48,564 bases of DNA from Rhodospirillaceae bacterium (GTDB taxonomy: Bacteria; Pseudomonadota; Alphaproteobacteria; UBA6615), in contig PBPM01000101.1 in assembly GCA_002724635.1 (NCBI GenBank), positions 1-48,564 on the forward strand, read 5' to 3'. The translations under genes and the position numbers were made by a program. The notes under the pieces are model-generated. The model was not told the DNA's origin. It saw only the letters and a list, made by a program, of their open reading frames with translations, and ran no database searches. Shown piece after piece: positions 18,279 through 27,398 of the stretch. Every line of letters starts with the position of its first letter. The stretch's first letter is position 1.

Positions 18279-19262
18279 TTGATATCGACTGACACGGCGA
18301 CCGGGCGCCCGGTGCAAATCCAGTTCGACGACAACACGCTTCTCCCGGCATTGTTCGGGCATCACGACGAGCACCTGTTGCAGATCGAGCAGCTGCTCGA
18401 CGTCACCCTGCGCTATCGTGGAAACCAGCTGGAGATCCAAGGCCCCGAGACATCGCGGGACATCGCGGACCGGGCGATCGAGAATTTGTATGACCGCCTG
18501 AAGGGTGGGCAGGAGGTCGCGCCGGGCGACGTGCAGGCAGCTGTCCGCATGGCGGCGAGCGGAAGTCTTGAGGATAGCCGCATTGCCATCCGCACCCGCA
18601 AACGGACGATCACGCCGCGTTCGCCGGTGCAGGCCCGATACCTCGAGGCGCTGGGCCAGGCAGACCTGACCTTTGGTCTTGGGCCTGCCGGTACCGGCAA
18701 GACCTATCTCGCGGTGGCCATGGCGGTCAGCGAACTGATCCAAGGTAAGGTGGATCGCCTGATACTCTCGCGCCCGGCCGTGGAGGCGGGCGAGCGGCTC
18801 GGTTTCCTGCCGGGAGACCTACAGGAGAAGATCGACCCCTATCTTCGCCCACTCTACGACGCCCTCTACGACATGCTCCCGGGCGATCAAGTCGCGAAGC
18901 GGCTGAGCGGTGGCGAGATCGAGGTCGCGCCGCTAGCGTTCATGCGGGGCCGGACCCTGTCGCGAGCCTTCATCATCTTGGACGAGGCGCAGAATACGTC
19001 CGCGATGCAGATGAAGATGTTCCTGACCCGTCTCGGCGAGGGGTCACGAATGGCGGTGACCGGCGACATGAGCCAGATCGACCTGCCGCCCGGTACGCGA
19101 TCCGGGCTGGCCGATGCGCTCGACGTCCTCGATAAGGTGGACGGTGTTAGGATCGTGCGGTTTGGGGAGGGCGATGTGGTGCGCCACGGCATGGTGACCA
19201 AGATCGTCACCGCCTACAATGAGCGCGACAATTCGCGCAGCGCGACGAAAGAGACGAAATGA
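18279..19262 (+). CDS. phoH: PhoH-like ATPase
   Basis: PhoH-family proteins are P-loop ATPases related to helicases; together with YbeY they are linked to RNA handling. The 327 residues have an N-terminal KH-like part (residues 15-90) and a PhoH domain with Walker A GPAGTGKT (residues 135-142) and the Walker B region ILDEAQNTS, followed by [19 protein letters not shown]. The start is a TTG five bases after the miaB stop with a strong ribosome site. The stop overlaps the ybeY start (ATGA). Confidence 0.94.
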   Translation: MISTDTATGRPVQIQFDDNTLLPALFGHHDEHLLQIEQLLDVTLRYRGNQLEIQGPETSRDIADRAIENLYDRLKGGQEVAPGDVQAAVRMAASGSLEDSRIAIRTRKRTITPRSPVQARYLEALGQADLTFGLGPAGTGKTYLAVAMAVSELIQGKVDRLILSRPAVEAGERLGFLPGDLQEKIDPYLRPLYDALYDMLPGDQVAKRLSGGEIEVAPLAFMRGRTLSRAFIILDEAQNTSAMQMKMFLTRLGEGSRMAVTGDMSQIDLPPGTRSGLADALDVLDKVDGVRIVRFGEGDVVRHGMVTKIVTAYNERDNSRSATKETK

Positions 19263-19768
19263 CCGACAACCATGGCGGCGGAGTGGCGGTGATCGTCGAC
19301 ATAATATCCCCGGCTTGGGGTGATGCCGGTCTGGAGCTGGAACGCATTGTCATCACGGCAGCGCGGGCCGCGGTAATTGGCGCCGGAGTTGCGCTTCCGG
19401 CGTCGGCTGAGCTGGGATTCCGCTTGTGTAACGATGCGGAGATGCGCACCCTCAACCGAGCCTGGCGTGGCCGTGACGCAGCTACGAACGTGCTGGCATT
19501 CGTGATGAACGAAGCGCCGGGCCCGGGCCATGACGATCCCATGCTCGGTGACGTCTTGGTGGCTTACGAGACCTGTGCTGCGGAGGCGCAGGAACAGGGT
19601 AAGCCACTGTCGGACCATCTCAGCCATCTGGTGGTTCATGGCACCCTACACCTGCTTGGTTTCGATCATGAGAATGATGATGATGCGGAGGCGATGGAAG
19701 AGCTGGAGCGAGCGGTGCTGAACGGCCTTGGGATCACCGACCCCTATCGCGGCGACGAAGCGGCGTGA
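19259..19768 (+). CDS. ybeY: endoribonuclease / rRNA maturation factor YbeY
   Basis: YbeY takes part in 16S rRNA 3' end processing and ribosome quality control. The 169-residue protein has the zinc-binding signature HGTLHLLGFDH with H127, H131 and H137. The ATG overlaps the phoH stop by four bases, so the two are translated together, a pairing preserved in many bacteria. Confidence 0.96.
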   Translation: MTDNHGGGVAVIVDIISPAWGDAGLELERIVITAARAAVIGAGVALPASAELGFRLCNDAEMRTLNRAWRGRDAATNVLAFVMNEAPGPGHDDPMLGDVLVAYETCAAEAQEQGKPLSDHLSHLVVHGTLHLLGFDHENDDDAEAMEELERAVLNGLGITDPYRGDEAA

Positions 19769-19784
19769 GGGCTGGGCAGCGGTC

Positions 19785-20687
19785 ATGACCGATCTATCGC
19801 GCAACGATAAGACCGTGTCGGCGACCGACGCCGGCACATCCGGCGGCGGATGGTTTGGGCAATGGCTGCGCGGCCTTTTCGGCGGGCGCAACGGGGAGAA
19901 CTCCGTCCGCGAGACTATCGGCGAACTGATTGAGGAGACCGGCGACGAGGCAACCCCGATCAATCCGGATGAAGGCGAACTGATCGCAAACATCCTTAAG
20001 CTCCACGACCTGACGGCCGAGGATGTGATGGTGCCGCGCGCTGATATCGTTGCCACGGATCAGGATTGTGAGCTCGACGCGCTCGCCGACCTGATGTCGA
20101 GGGAGGCCCATTCCCGTATTCCGCTTTACCAGTCGCACCTCGACAAGGTGGTTGGCTTTGTCCACATCAAGGACGTTCTCGCAACCATGCGCAGTAGTCC
20201 GGGCCTTGCCGTGCGTGAGCTCACCCGCGAGATCCTGTTCGCCGCACCCTCGGTCCGGGTGCTCGATTTGCTGCTCGAGATGCGCGCCCAGCGTACCCAC
20301 ATGGCGATCGTCGTAGACGAGTTCGGCGGCGTTGACGGTCTCGTGACCATCGAGGATCTGGTCGAAGAGATCGTCGGCGAGATTGAGGATGAGCATGACG
20401 AAGAAGGTTTGCTGATCAGGCGCGATCCGGACGGCTCGATCTTCGCCGACGCGCGGGCCGAGATCGAGGATCTTGAGGCGATGATCGGCCCGTTCATGGA
20501 GGATTCGGAACGCGAAGAGATCTATACGCTCGGGGGCGTAGTCTTTTCGATCGTGGACCGGGTGCCCCGTCGCAGCGAAGTCGTTACCCATGCGTCGGGA
20601 GTCGAGTTTATCGTCGTCGATGCGGATCCGCGCCGGATCAAGCGGTTGCGGATTCGCGATCAGCGACCAGCCGGCCCGGACCCATGA
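19785..20687 (+). CDS. corC: CorC/HlyC-type CBS-domain protein
   Basis: The 300-residue soluble protein holds a CBS pair (from about residue 75 with TAEDVMVPRADIVATD to residue 200 with IVVDEFGGVDGLVTIEDLVEEIVGEI) and a C-terminal CorC_HlyC domain. In E. coli the equivalent gene also lies between ybeY and lnt and is linked to magnesium and cobalt efflux; the exact activity is not settled. The ATG at 19785 lies 16 bases after ybeY. No membrane segment is present, unlike the larger CNNM-type relatives. Confidence 0.93.
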   Translation: MTDLSRNDKTVSATDAGTSGGGWFGQWLRGLFGGRNGENSVRETIGELIEETGDEATPINPDEGELIANILKLHDLTAEDVMVPRADIVATDQDCELDALADLMSREAHSRIPLYQSHLDKVVGFVHIKDVLATMRSSPGLAVRELTREILFAAPSVRVLDLLLEMRAQRTHMAIVVDEFGGVDGLVTIEDLVEEIVGEIEDEHDEEGLLIRRDPDGSIFADARAEIEDLEAMIGPFMEDSEREEIYTLGGVVFSIVDRVPRRSEVVTHASGVEFIVVDADPRRIKRLRIRDQRPAGPDP

Positions 20688-20705
20688 TAGTGCCGCCGCG
20701 CCCCT

Positions 20706-22274
20706 ATGCTCTCGCACCTCGCTGATCGCGCAGCCGCCGCTCGCGGCCCGCAACGAATCCTGTCCTGTTTTCTGCTCGGTGCTGTTTCGGCGCTGGCGCT
20801 TCCGCCTTTCCATCTGGTGCCGCTACTTGTGCCGGCCTTTGTTGGCCTGCTCTGGCTTTTGGGGGGGGCGGATGCTGCCGCCAAACCCTGGCGCGCCGGA
20901 TTGTGGATAGGCTTCTGGTTCGGATTTGGTCACAACCTTATAGGCGTGCACTGGATCGCCGAGCCGCTCTTGGTGAATCCCTCGCGCACCGGGTTGCTGG
21001 TTCCCTTTGCATTGCCCGGGCTCGCGTCAGCGCTTGCGGTGTTTCCCGCGATGGCCTGCGCGGCCGTGGTCGCGCTGCCGCTGCGCGGCACGATGCTGGC
21101 TCGGGTCATCGGCCTTGCCGCGGTCTGGGCACTTGCCGAGTTCGTTCGCGGGCATATCTTCACGGGCTTTCCCTGGAACCTTCTCGGGTATGTCTGGGCC
21201 GGGTCGCCGGCGATAATGCAGGTGGCTTCTCTGGGGGGAGTGCTGGGGCTGAGTACTTTAACGGCGCTGGCCGCGGGCATGCCGGCGGTCCTCGCCGATA
21301 CCAGGGTGGCATTGCCCAGCCGGCTAGCGTTCGTGGCTGCCGGGACGGTCCTTTTGCTGATGGCGTTATGGGGCGGCGGCGCGGCGCGGCTGGCTGCCAG
21401 TGAAGTCGCGCTGGTCCCCGATGTACGCCTGCGCCTCGTGCAGGCGAATATTGCGCAGCGTGACAAATGGGACCCCCAGCTGCGGGCCCTACATTTGGAC
21501 CGCCACCTAGCGTTGAGTCGGACTCCCTCGGAGGTCGTGCCGACCCATGTGATCTGGCCGGAAACGGCGGTGCCGTTCCTGTTGCCGAACGACACGCTAG
21601 CGCGCACCCGGGTGACGGTCGCCGTGCCGGCAGATGGTCGGTTGATCACGGGCTCAGTGCGCAGCACCTACCAAAACAATGAGCGCCAGCTTCGCAACGC
21701 GCTCGTCGTGCTTGACGATAGCGCGGATGTCGCGCAGGTCTATGACAAGTCCCATCTGGTTCCGTTTGGAGAATATGTTCCCCTACGCGGGGTCCTGCCG
21801 ATCGACAGGGTCGTGCCTGGGCAGAGCGATTTCGTCGCTGGCTCGGGCCGTCGCCTTCTTGCTATCGACGGGCTACCTTGGGTGAGTCCGTTGATCTGTT
21901 ACGAGGCGATTTTCTCCGGCCGCGTGACCCCGCCGGGCGAGCGCCCAGGTTGGATGTTGAATTTGACCAACGACGCTTGGTTCGGAACCTTCGCCGGTCC
22001 GCAGCAACACTTCGCCATCGCGTCCGCCCGGGCGGTCGAGGAGGGATTGCCGATGGTGCGCGTGGCGAACACTGGGATTTCGGCGGTCGTCGACCCCTAT
22101 GGGCGCGTGGTCGCCCGATTGGGTATCGGGGAGCGGGGCATCCTAGACTCCGGCCTTCCCATGGCCCTGCCGGAGACGATTTTTGCGCGCTGGGGGGAAA
22201 CGATTCCCGTGGCTCTAGCGGTTTTTTCCCTCCTGTTCGCGCTGATGCTCGGGTCGCGGATCAAAGCCCCTTGA
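20706..22274 (+). CDS. lnt: apolipoprotein N-acyltransferase Lnt
   Basis: Lnt adds the third acyl chain to the N-terminal cysteine of lipoproteins in the inner membrane. The 522 residues have several N-terminal membrane helices and a nitrilase-like periplasmic domain with the full Glu-Lys-Cys triad: E286 in IWPETAVPF, K348 in YDKSHLVPFGEY and C398 in LICYEA. The last hydrophobic helix is at the C-terminus. It follows corC by 18 bases. Many relatives carry a small HTH regulator gene between lnt and metK; none is visible here. Confidence 0.96.
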   Translation: MLSHLADRAAAARGPQRILSCFLLGAVSALALPPFHLVPLLVPAFVGLLWLLGGADAAAKPWRAGLWIGFWFGFGHNLIGVHWIAEPLLVNPSRTGLLVPFALPGLASALAVFPAMACAAVVALPLRGTMLARVIGLAAVWALAEFVRGHIFTGFPWNLLGYVWAGSPAIMQVASLGGVLGLSTLTALAAGMPAVLADTRVALPSRLAFVAAGTVLLLMALWGGGAARLAASEVALVPDVRLRLVQANIAQRDKWDPQLRALHLDRHLALSRTPSEVVPTHVIWPETAVPFLLPNDTLARTRVTVAVPADGRLITGSVRSTYQNNERQLRNALVVLDDSADVAQVYDKSHLVPFGEYVPLRGVLPIDRVVPGQSDFVAGSGRRLLAIDGLPWVSPLICYEAIFSGRVTPPGERPGWMLNLTNDAWFGTFAGPQQHFAIASARAVEEGLPMVRVANTGISAVVDPYGRVVARLGIGERGILDSGLPMALPETIFARWGETIPVALAVFSLLFALMLGSRIKAP

Positions 22275-22299
22275 CGGGCTAGGCCGCCATCCTGCACAA

Positions 22300-22326
22300 C
22301 CGGGGCACTCGGCCGAGGGGTGCCGG
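22300..22326 (+). repeat. imperfect inverted repeat between lnt and metK
   Basis: CCGGGGCACTCGG pairs with the following CCGAGGGGTGCCGG with small bulges, giving a GC-rich hairpin 25 bases after the lnt stop. No T-run follows, so intrinsic termination is doubtful; it could still stabilise the end of the lnt message. Confidence 0.4.
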
Positions 22327-22406
22327 GCAGTCATCCTTAGAATGATCCCATTTGAATCCGGGTTGCTGGCCGCAGCCACAACAGAACGACTAGGGAGATC
22401 GACCCC

Positions 22407-23573
22407 GTGTCCAAAAGCAGCTATCTTTTCACCAGTGAATCCGTTTCCGAGGGCCATCCCGACAAGGTGTGTGATCGGATTTCTGACGCCATCGTCGACG
22501 CCTTCCTGACCGGTGACCCCGAAAGCCGTGTAGCGGTGGAGACCCTGACCACAACCAACCGGATTGTCATGGCGGGTGAGGTGCGCGGTCCAGCGGACAT
22601 CGACGCCGCGCGGATGGAAGAGATCGCGCGCGCGGCGGTGAAAGATATTGGCTACAATCAGGCGGGCTTCCACTGGAAGAACGCGGACGTCGATTGCCAT
22701 GTGCATGCCCAGTCCGTCGATATCGCTCAGGGTGTCGATGCAGATGGAAACAAAGACGAGGGCGCGGGCGACCAGGGTCTGATGTTCGGCTATGCGTGCC
22801 GCGAGACTGACGTTCTGATGCCAGCACCGATTCACCTCTCTCACGCCATCCTGCGCTCGCTCGCCGAGGCTCGGCATTCGGGCGCGGAGACCGGCCTCGG
22901 TCCGGATTCCAAGAGCCAGGTCACCTTGCGTTACGAAGACGGTAAGCCGGTGGGTGCGACATCGGTCGTGGTTTCGACTCAGCACGACGAGGTGCTGGAT
23001 CAGGATGATGTGCGCGAGATCGTGCGCCCGTATGTGCTCAATGTTCTACCAGAAGGTTGGATGTGTCCGGATGAGCACTTCTATGTGAACCCGACGGGCC
23101 GGTTCGTCATCGGCGGCCCCGACGGGGATGCTGGCCTCACGGGCCGCAAGATAATCGTCGACACCTATGGCGGTGCCGCGCCCCATGGCGGCGGCGCCTT
23201 CTCGGGCAAGGACCCGACCAAGGTCGACCGGTCGGCCGCTTATGCCTCGCGCTACGTAGCCAAGAATGTGGTCGAGGCCGATCTGGCCGATCGTTGCACC
23301 ATACAGGTCGCCTACGCGATCGGCGTGTCGCACCCGCTGTCGGTCTATGTCGACACCTACGGCACCGGCAGGGTGGACGATGCTAAGCTGGCCGAGGCCG
23401 TGCGGAAGGCGATGGACCTATCGCCGCGCGGCATACGCGAGCATCTCGGCCTGAACAAGCCGATCTATGCGCGTACCGCGGCCTATGGGCATTTCGGCCG
23501 GCAGCCGGACGCGGATGGCGGCTTCTCGTGGGAAAAGACCGACCTTGTCAACGCACTGCACAACGCACTTTGA
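22407..23573 (+). CDS. metK: S-adenosylmethionine synthase MetK
   Basis: MetK makes S-adenosylmethionine from methionine and ATP. The 388 residues contain the family motifs GHPDKVCD (residues 16-23), the nucleotide-binding glycine-rich loop [15 protein letters not shown], and FGRQ near the end. The start is a GTG at 22407 with AGGGAG about ten bases upstream. I looked for a SAM-responsive riboswitch in the 130-base leader and could not make one fit. The stop overlaps the trmB start. Confidence 0.96.
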   Translation: MSKSSYLFTSESVSEGHPDKVCDRISDAIVDAFLTGDPESRVAVETLTTTNRIVMAGEVRGPADIDAARMEEIARAAVKDIGYNQAGFHWKNADVDCHVHAQSVDIAQGVDADGNKDEGAGDQGLMFGYACRETDVLMPAPIHLSHAILRSLAEARHSGAETGLGPDSKSQVTLRYEDGKPVGATSVVVSTQHDEVLDQDDVREIVRPYVLNVLPEGWMCPDEHFYVNPTGRFVIGGPDGDAGLTGRKIIVDTYGGAAPHGGGAFSGKDPTKVDRSAAYASRYVAKNVVEADLADRCTIQVAYAIGVSHPLSVYVDTYGTGRVDDAKLAEAVRKAMDLSPRGIREHLGLNKPIYARTAAYGHFGRQPDADGGFSWEKTDLVNALHNAL

Positions 23574-24292
23574 TCGTTGATTCCGAGAGCGGTTCCGGGT
23601 GCGAGGACCCGCGCTTCCACGGGCGCCGTCGCGGCCGCAAGCTGCGCTCTGGCCAAGAGCGTTTACTTAAAGACTATCTACCCAAGCTCCGTGTTGATTT
23701 GGCTGACGAGGACTCGCCCGTCGATCCGATAAGGTTGTTCCCGGCGGGGACGGAGGAGGTATGGCTCGAGATCGGCTTCGGCGCTGGCGAGCACCTGGTC
23801 TGGCAGGCGAGCGCGAATCCGCGCGTCGGCATGATCGGTGCCGAACCCTATTTGAACGGGGTTGCCCGGCTGCTGGCAGCCATCGAGGTGGACTGTCCGG
23901 ACAATGTCCGGATTCTGGCCGACGATGTGCGTCCAATGCTTCAGTGCCTCAGCGATTCCAGCCTGTCGCGGGTCTTCATCCTGTTTCCTGATCCTTGGCC
24001 TAAGCAGCGCCACCATCGCCGCCGTATCATTAACCGTACGCTGCTGGACACCCTCGCGCGGCTGATGCGTGACGGGGCGGAATTGCGTGTCGCTACGGAC
24101 GATCAGAATTATCTCGTCTGGATTCTCCGCCATTTGAAGGCGCATCCGGACTTTGCTTGGACCGCGGCCCGGTCCGACGACTGGCGTCGGCGCCCGGCCG
24201 ACTGGCCGAATACGCGATACGAGGACAAGAATCGCAGTGGCGGTCCGGGGCCGACCTTCCTGCGTTATCTAAGGTGCCCGCGCTGGGGCTAA
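23570..24292 (+). CDS. trmB: tRNA (guanine-N7-)-methyltransferase TrmB
   Basis: TrmB methylates G46 of tRNAs using SAM, which is supplied by the upstream gene product MetK. The 240 residues show the SAM-binding EIGFGAGEH (residues 67-75) and the TrmB signature FPDPWPK followed by an HHRRR stretch (residues 139-152). The likely start is a TTG at 23570 that overlaps the metK stop as TTGA; the open frame continues upstream but is not conserved-looking. An RF-rich basic N-terminus ([13 protein letters not shown]) is usual for the family. Confidence 0.93.
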   Translation: MIVDSESGSGCEDPRFHGRRRGRKLRSGQERLLKDYLPKLRVDLADEDSPVDPIRLFPAGTEEVWLEIGFGAGEHLVWQASANPRVGMIGAEPYLNGVARLLAAIEVDCPDNVRILADDVRPMLQCLSDSSLSRVFILFPDPWPKQRHHRRRIINRTLLDTLARLMRDGAELRVATDDQNYLVWILRHLKAHPDFAWTAARSDDWRRRPADWPNTRYEDKNRSGGPGPTFLRYLRCPRWG

Positions 24293-24300
24293 CGTACGGG

Positions 24301-24328
24301 TTGCCTTTTCCGGCGTTTTGCCTATATT
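24301..24328 (+). promoter_or_regulatory. sigma-70 promoter of the rimP-nusA-infB operon
   Basis: TTGCCT (24301-24306) and TATATT (24323-24328) are 16 bases apart, eight bases after the trmB stop. This places the transcript start near 24335 and gives a leader of about 110 bases ahead of rimP. Confidence 0.55.
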
Positions 24329-24370
24329 CCCGCTCAACAAAACCCAATGTCTAGTGACAGACAGTCAAGG

Positions 24371-24402
24371 GGTGGCCCGGACAAACCGGTGCCGCCTTTT
24401 TT
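24371..24402 (+). terminator. intrinsic terminator in the rimP leader (likely attenuator)
   Basis: A ten-pair stem with a single bulged T (GGTGGC pairing with GCCGCC, then CCGG with CCGG around an ACAAA loop) is followed at once by six T residues and a second T-run at 24408-24413. It lies after a good promoter and before rimP, so it should stop part of the transcription into the operon. rimP leaders with premature terminators have been described in other Proteobacteria. NusA, encoded just downstream, acts on such hairpins, so feedback is a natural inference. Confidence 0.75.
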
Positions 24403-24445
24403 GTTGCTTTTTTCGGTAGGTGCGGAATCGGAGTTTTGTAGCGGT

Positions 24446-24970
24446 TTGAACCTGATCAGCGAAAACACACAGACGGACAGGATCGTCGCGGTCATCGAGG
24501 ATTCGCTCGCGGATCTCGGCTTTGAGCTCGTGCGCGTGTTCTATGGCGGTGCTGGCCGGCCGGTGCTGCAGATCATGATTGATCGGGCCGACGGCAAGGA
24601 TGTGACAATCGAGGACTGCACCCTGGCGAGCCGGACAGCATCAGCTCTGCTTGATGTCGCCGACCCAATCCGCGATGCCTATGAGCTTGAGGTGAGTTCG
24701 CCCGGAATTGACCGGCCGCTCACCCGGCCGAAGGATTTCGACAGCTTCGCCGGCTATGAGGCGAAGGTAGAGCTGAAACAGGCCGTCGACGGTCGCCGCC
24801 GTTTTCGCGGCCGGCTGCTCGGTGTTGAGGACGACCGGGTGCGCTTAGCCGATCTCGAGGCCGAAGCGGATGAACTAACATTGCCCCTCGCGGATGTTGC
24901 GCGGGCGAAGCTCGTCATGAACGATGAACTTATTGCCGCGGCCCAGAAGGGCCGGACGAACGAAGGATAG
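24446..24970 (+). CDS. rimP: ribosome maturation factor RimP
   Basis: RimP assists 30S subunit assembly. The 174 residues contain the N-terminal domain with DLGFELVRVFYGGAGRPVLQI and the VSSPGIDRPL signature, then the Sm-like C-terminal domain. The open frame extends back to an ATG at 24347, but that part covers the terminator hairpin, so the TTG at 24446 (GGAG 12 bases upstream) is preferred; it precedes the normal family start by a few residues. nusA follows after five bases. Confidence 0.9.
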   Translation: MNLISENTQTDRIVAVIEDSLADLGFELVRVFYGGAGRPVLQIMIDRADGKDVTIEDCTLASRTASALLDVADPIRDAYELEVSSPGIDRPLTRPKDFDSFAGYEAKVELKQAVDGRRRFRGRLLGVEDDRVRLADLEAEADELTLPLADVARAKLVMNDELIAAAQKGRTNEG

Positions 24971-24975
24971 AGAAC

Positions 24976-26676
24976 ATGGAGTCTGGAGGTCCAAGCCGCA
25001 TAGAGATGCTTGCCGTTGCCGATGCCGTTGCACGGGAAAAGGGCATCGAGCGCGAGGAAGTCATCACCGCGATGGAGCAGGCCATTCAGAAGGCGGGCCG
25101 CAATAAGTATGGCCCCGAACACGACATCCGCGCGATCATCGATCGCGACGGCGGCCATATCTCGCTTGCGCGCTACCGGGAGGTGGTGGATGAAGTCGAG
25201 GACGAGAATACCCAGCTGACCGTCGATCAGGCGCAGGCTGAAAAGGCCGACGCAAAGGTCGGCGAATTCCTCGTCGACGAGCTGCCGCCGATCGACTTCG
25301 GGCGCATTGCCGCGCAGACCGCTAAACAGGTCATCGTCCAACGGGTTCGCGATGCCGAGCGCGAGCGCCAGTTCGAAGAGTACAAGGATCGCGCCGGCGA
25401 GGTCGTGAATGGCCTGGTCAAGCGGGTCGAATATGGCAACGTCACAGTAGATTTGGGCCGCGCTGAAGGCGTGATGCGCCGCGACGAGGCGCTGCCGCGC
25501 GAGAATCATCGCCCCGGCGACCGGATTCGTGCCTACATCTACGACGTGCGCCGCGAGCCGCGCGGGCCGCAGATCTTCCTGACCCGGACGCGTCCGGAGC
25601 TGATGAAGGCGCTTTTCGCTCAGGAGGTCCCAGAGATCTATGACGGGATAATCGAGATTCGCGCCGCCGCGCGCGACCCGGGCAGCCGTGCCAAGATCGC
25701 GGTGATCTCGAAGGACACGTCGATCGACCCCGTCGGCGCGTGCGTCGGCATGCGCGGCAGCCGTGTTCAGGCTGTCGTCGGCGAGCTTCAGGGTGAGAAG
25801 ATCGATATTATTCCGTGGTCTCCCGATCCCGCGACTTTCGTCGTTAATGCGCTGGCTCCAGCCGAGGTGACAAAGGTCGTGCTCGACGAGGACGCCAACA
25901 AGATCGAGGTGGTCGTGCCCGATGAGCAGCTATCGCTCGCCATTGGCCGCCGCGGCCAGAATGTGCGCCTCGCTTCCATGCTGTCGGGCTGGGACATTGA
26001 CATCCTCACGGAGGAAGAGGAATCCAAGCGTCGTCAGGACGAGTTCAACACCCGCAGCGCCATGTACATTGAGGCGCTCGATGTGGAGGATGTGATTGCA
26101 CATCTGCTTGTCACCGAGGGTTTCACAACGGTCGAGGAGGTGGCTTTCGTCCCCATGGAGGACCTTCTGGTCATCGAGGGCTTCGACGAGGACATCGGTG
26201 AGGAGCTTCAGGCGCGTGCGCGCAACTGGCTAGAGGAGCGGGATGCGAAACTCGATGTTGAGCGCAAGAAGCTTGGCGTAGAGGATGCGATGCTGAACGT
26301 TGCGGGTGTGTCGCTCGAGACGGCGGTGCGGCTGGGCGGCCAAGGGGTGCGCACGGCCGAGGACCTCGCCGGCCTCATGCCGGACGAGTATCGGTTCATC
26401 TTTATGGACATCGAGACCGAAGTTAAACTCGACGATTTGTTCGATATGGCGGATCACGAAATCAGCCGCTTGGTGCGCCAGAGCCCCGTAAAGCCCGACG
26501 AGGCGAACACGATCATCATGGCAGCGCGTGTCGCGGTCTATGGCGACGACGTGATCGCGCCGGAGCCCGAGCCAGACCCCGAGACGGAAGAGGCTGTGGC
26601 CGATTTGGAGGTGTCGGATCTGGCGGCGGCCGAGGCGGTCTTTGCGCCCGCCCCCGATCAGCCGGCTGGGGAATAG
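24976..26676 (+). CDS. nusA: transcription termination/antitermination factor NusA
   Basis: NusA binds RNA polymerase and RNA to set pausing, termination and antitermination. The 566 residues have the N-terminal polymerase-binding domain (1-125), an S1 domain (about 138-202), two KH domains (with [19 protein letters not shown] and [19 protein letters not shown]), and two C-terminal helical repeats with an acidic tail, as in Proteobacteria. The ATG at 24976 follows GGATAGAGAAC. It sits in the standard rimP-nusA-ylxR-infB order. Confidence 0.97.
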   Translation: MESGGPSRIEMLAVADAVAREKGIEREEVITAMEQAIQKAGRNKYGPEHDIRAIIDRDGGHISLARYREVVDEVEDENTQLTVDQAQAEKADAKVGEFLVDELPPIDFGRIAAQTAKQVIVQRVRDAERERQFEEYKDRAGEVVNGLVKRVEYGNVTVDLGRAEGVMRRDEALPRENHRPGDRIRAYIYDVRREPRGPQIFLTRTRPELMKALFAQEVPEIYDGIIEIRAAARDPGSRAKIAVISKDTSIDPVGACVGMRGSRVQAVVGELQGEKIDIIPWSPDPATFVVNALAPAEVTKVVLDEDANKIEVVVPDEQLSLAIGRRGQNVRLASMLSGWDIDILTEEEESKRRQDEFNTRSAMYIEALDVEDVIAHLLVTEGFTTVEEVAFVPMEDLLVIEGFDEDIGEELQARARNWLEERDAKLDVERKKLGVEDAMLNVAGVSLETAVRLGGQGVRTAEDLAGLMPDEYRFIFMDIETEVKLDDLFDMADHEISRLVRQSPVKPDEANTIIMAARVAVYGDDVIAPEPEPDPETEEAVADLEVSDLAAAEAVFAPAPDQPAGE

Positions 26677-26692
26677 GCGAGGCGGGTTGAAC

Positions 26693-27394
26693 GTGGTGAC
26701 TCAGGCCCATCTCGACATGACGGCAGCCGAAGCTGGTGGATATGCCGCGGCGACGCGGCGCACCATGCGCCGCTGCCTAGTGACGGGCGAGGTGCGGCCG
26801 TGCGCCGAGCTGATGCGGTTCGTTGCAGGCCCGGACGACTTGGTGGTTCCCGATCTCGATGCGCGCCTGCCAGGGCGTGGATTGTGGTTGGTCGGGCGCA
26901 GGGATATAGTTGCTAAAGCTTGCGCTAAGCGCGCGTTTGCGCGTGGTGCGAAGCGCAACGTGGCGCCGATGGTAGGCCCCGATGGGGAAAGCCTCGAGGA
27001 CTTCGTCGAGCGGTCACTGCGCCGTCGGGCCTTGGCTGCCCTGACGATGGCGCGCAAGGCGGGCGCCTTCGTGTCGGGCTTCGAAAAGGTTCGAGCGGCC
27101 CTGGCGACGTGCGATGGGGAAGAGAATGCGGGCGGCGCGGTGCTTCTATGCGCCTGCGATGCGGGCGATGATGGCCGCTATAAGATCTCGCGGCTGGCCG
27201 ACCGGGCGGGCGGCGTGGCGCGGGTTGATATGTTTGACGCGGACCAGTTGGGCGCCGCGGCGGGACGGGACCACACTGTCCATGCGCTTGTTTTGCCGGG
27301 TGGCGCCGCGCGGCACGTGCTGGAAACGGTTCGGGCCTTTGCCGTCTACCGGGGTGAAGAGGCCCTGTTGGCCGGTACTGACTTGATGGATTGA
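26693..27394 (+). CDS. YlxR/DUF448 and L7Ae-like RNA-binding fusion protein
   Basis: The protein of about 233 residues has an N-terminal YlxR (DUF448) domain with [19 protein letters not shown] and LPGRGLWL, followed by an L7Ae-type domain ([27 protein letters not shown]). In Firmicutes these are two separate genes between nusA and infB; alphaproteobacteria commonly carry them fused. The fused form suggests an RNA-binding role at the ribosome or nucleoid, but this is not defined. Candidate starts are GTG 26693 or 26696, TTG 26687 and ATG 26717; 26693 has GGCGAGGCGGG at good spacing. Confidence 0.88.
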   Translation: MVTQAHLDMTAAEAGGYAAATRRTMRRCLVTGEVRPCAELMRFVAGPDDLVVPDLDARLPGRGLWLVGRRDIVAKACAKRAFARGAKRNVAPMVGPDGESLEDFVERSLRRRALAALTMARKAGAFVSGFEKVRAALATCDGEENAGGAVLLCACDAGDDGRYKISRLADRAGGVARVDMFDADQLGAAAGRDHTVHALVLPGGAARHVLETVRAFAVYRGEEALLAGTDLMD

Positions 27395-27398
27395 GACC

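Noticed and set aside
22275-22406. Possible SAM riboswitch ahead of metK
   Set aside because: Fragments such as ATTTG and GCAGCCAC recall SAM-II, but the pairing partner for the first stem is missing and the spacing does not fit. I cannot build SAM-II or SAM/SAH folds from it.
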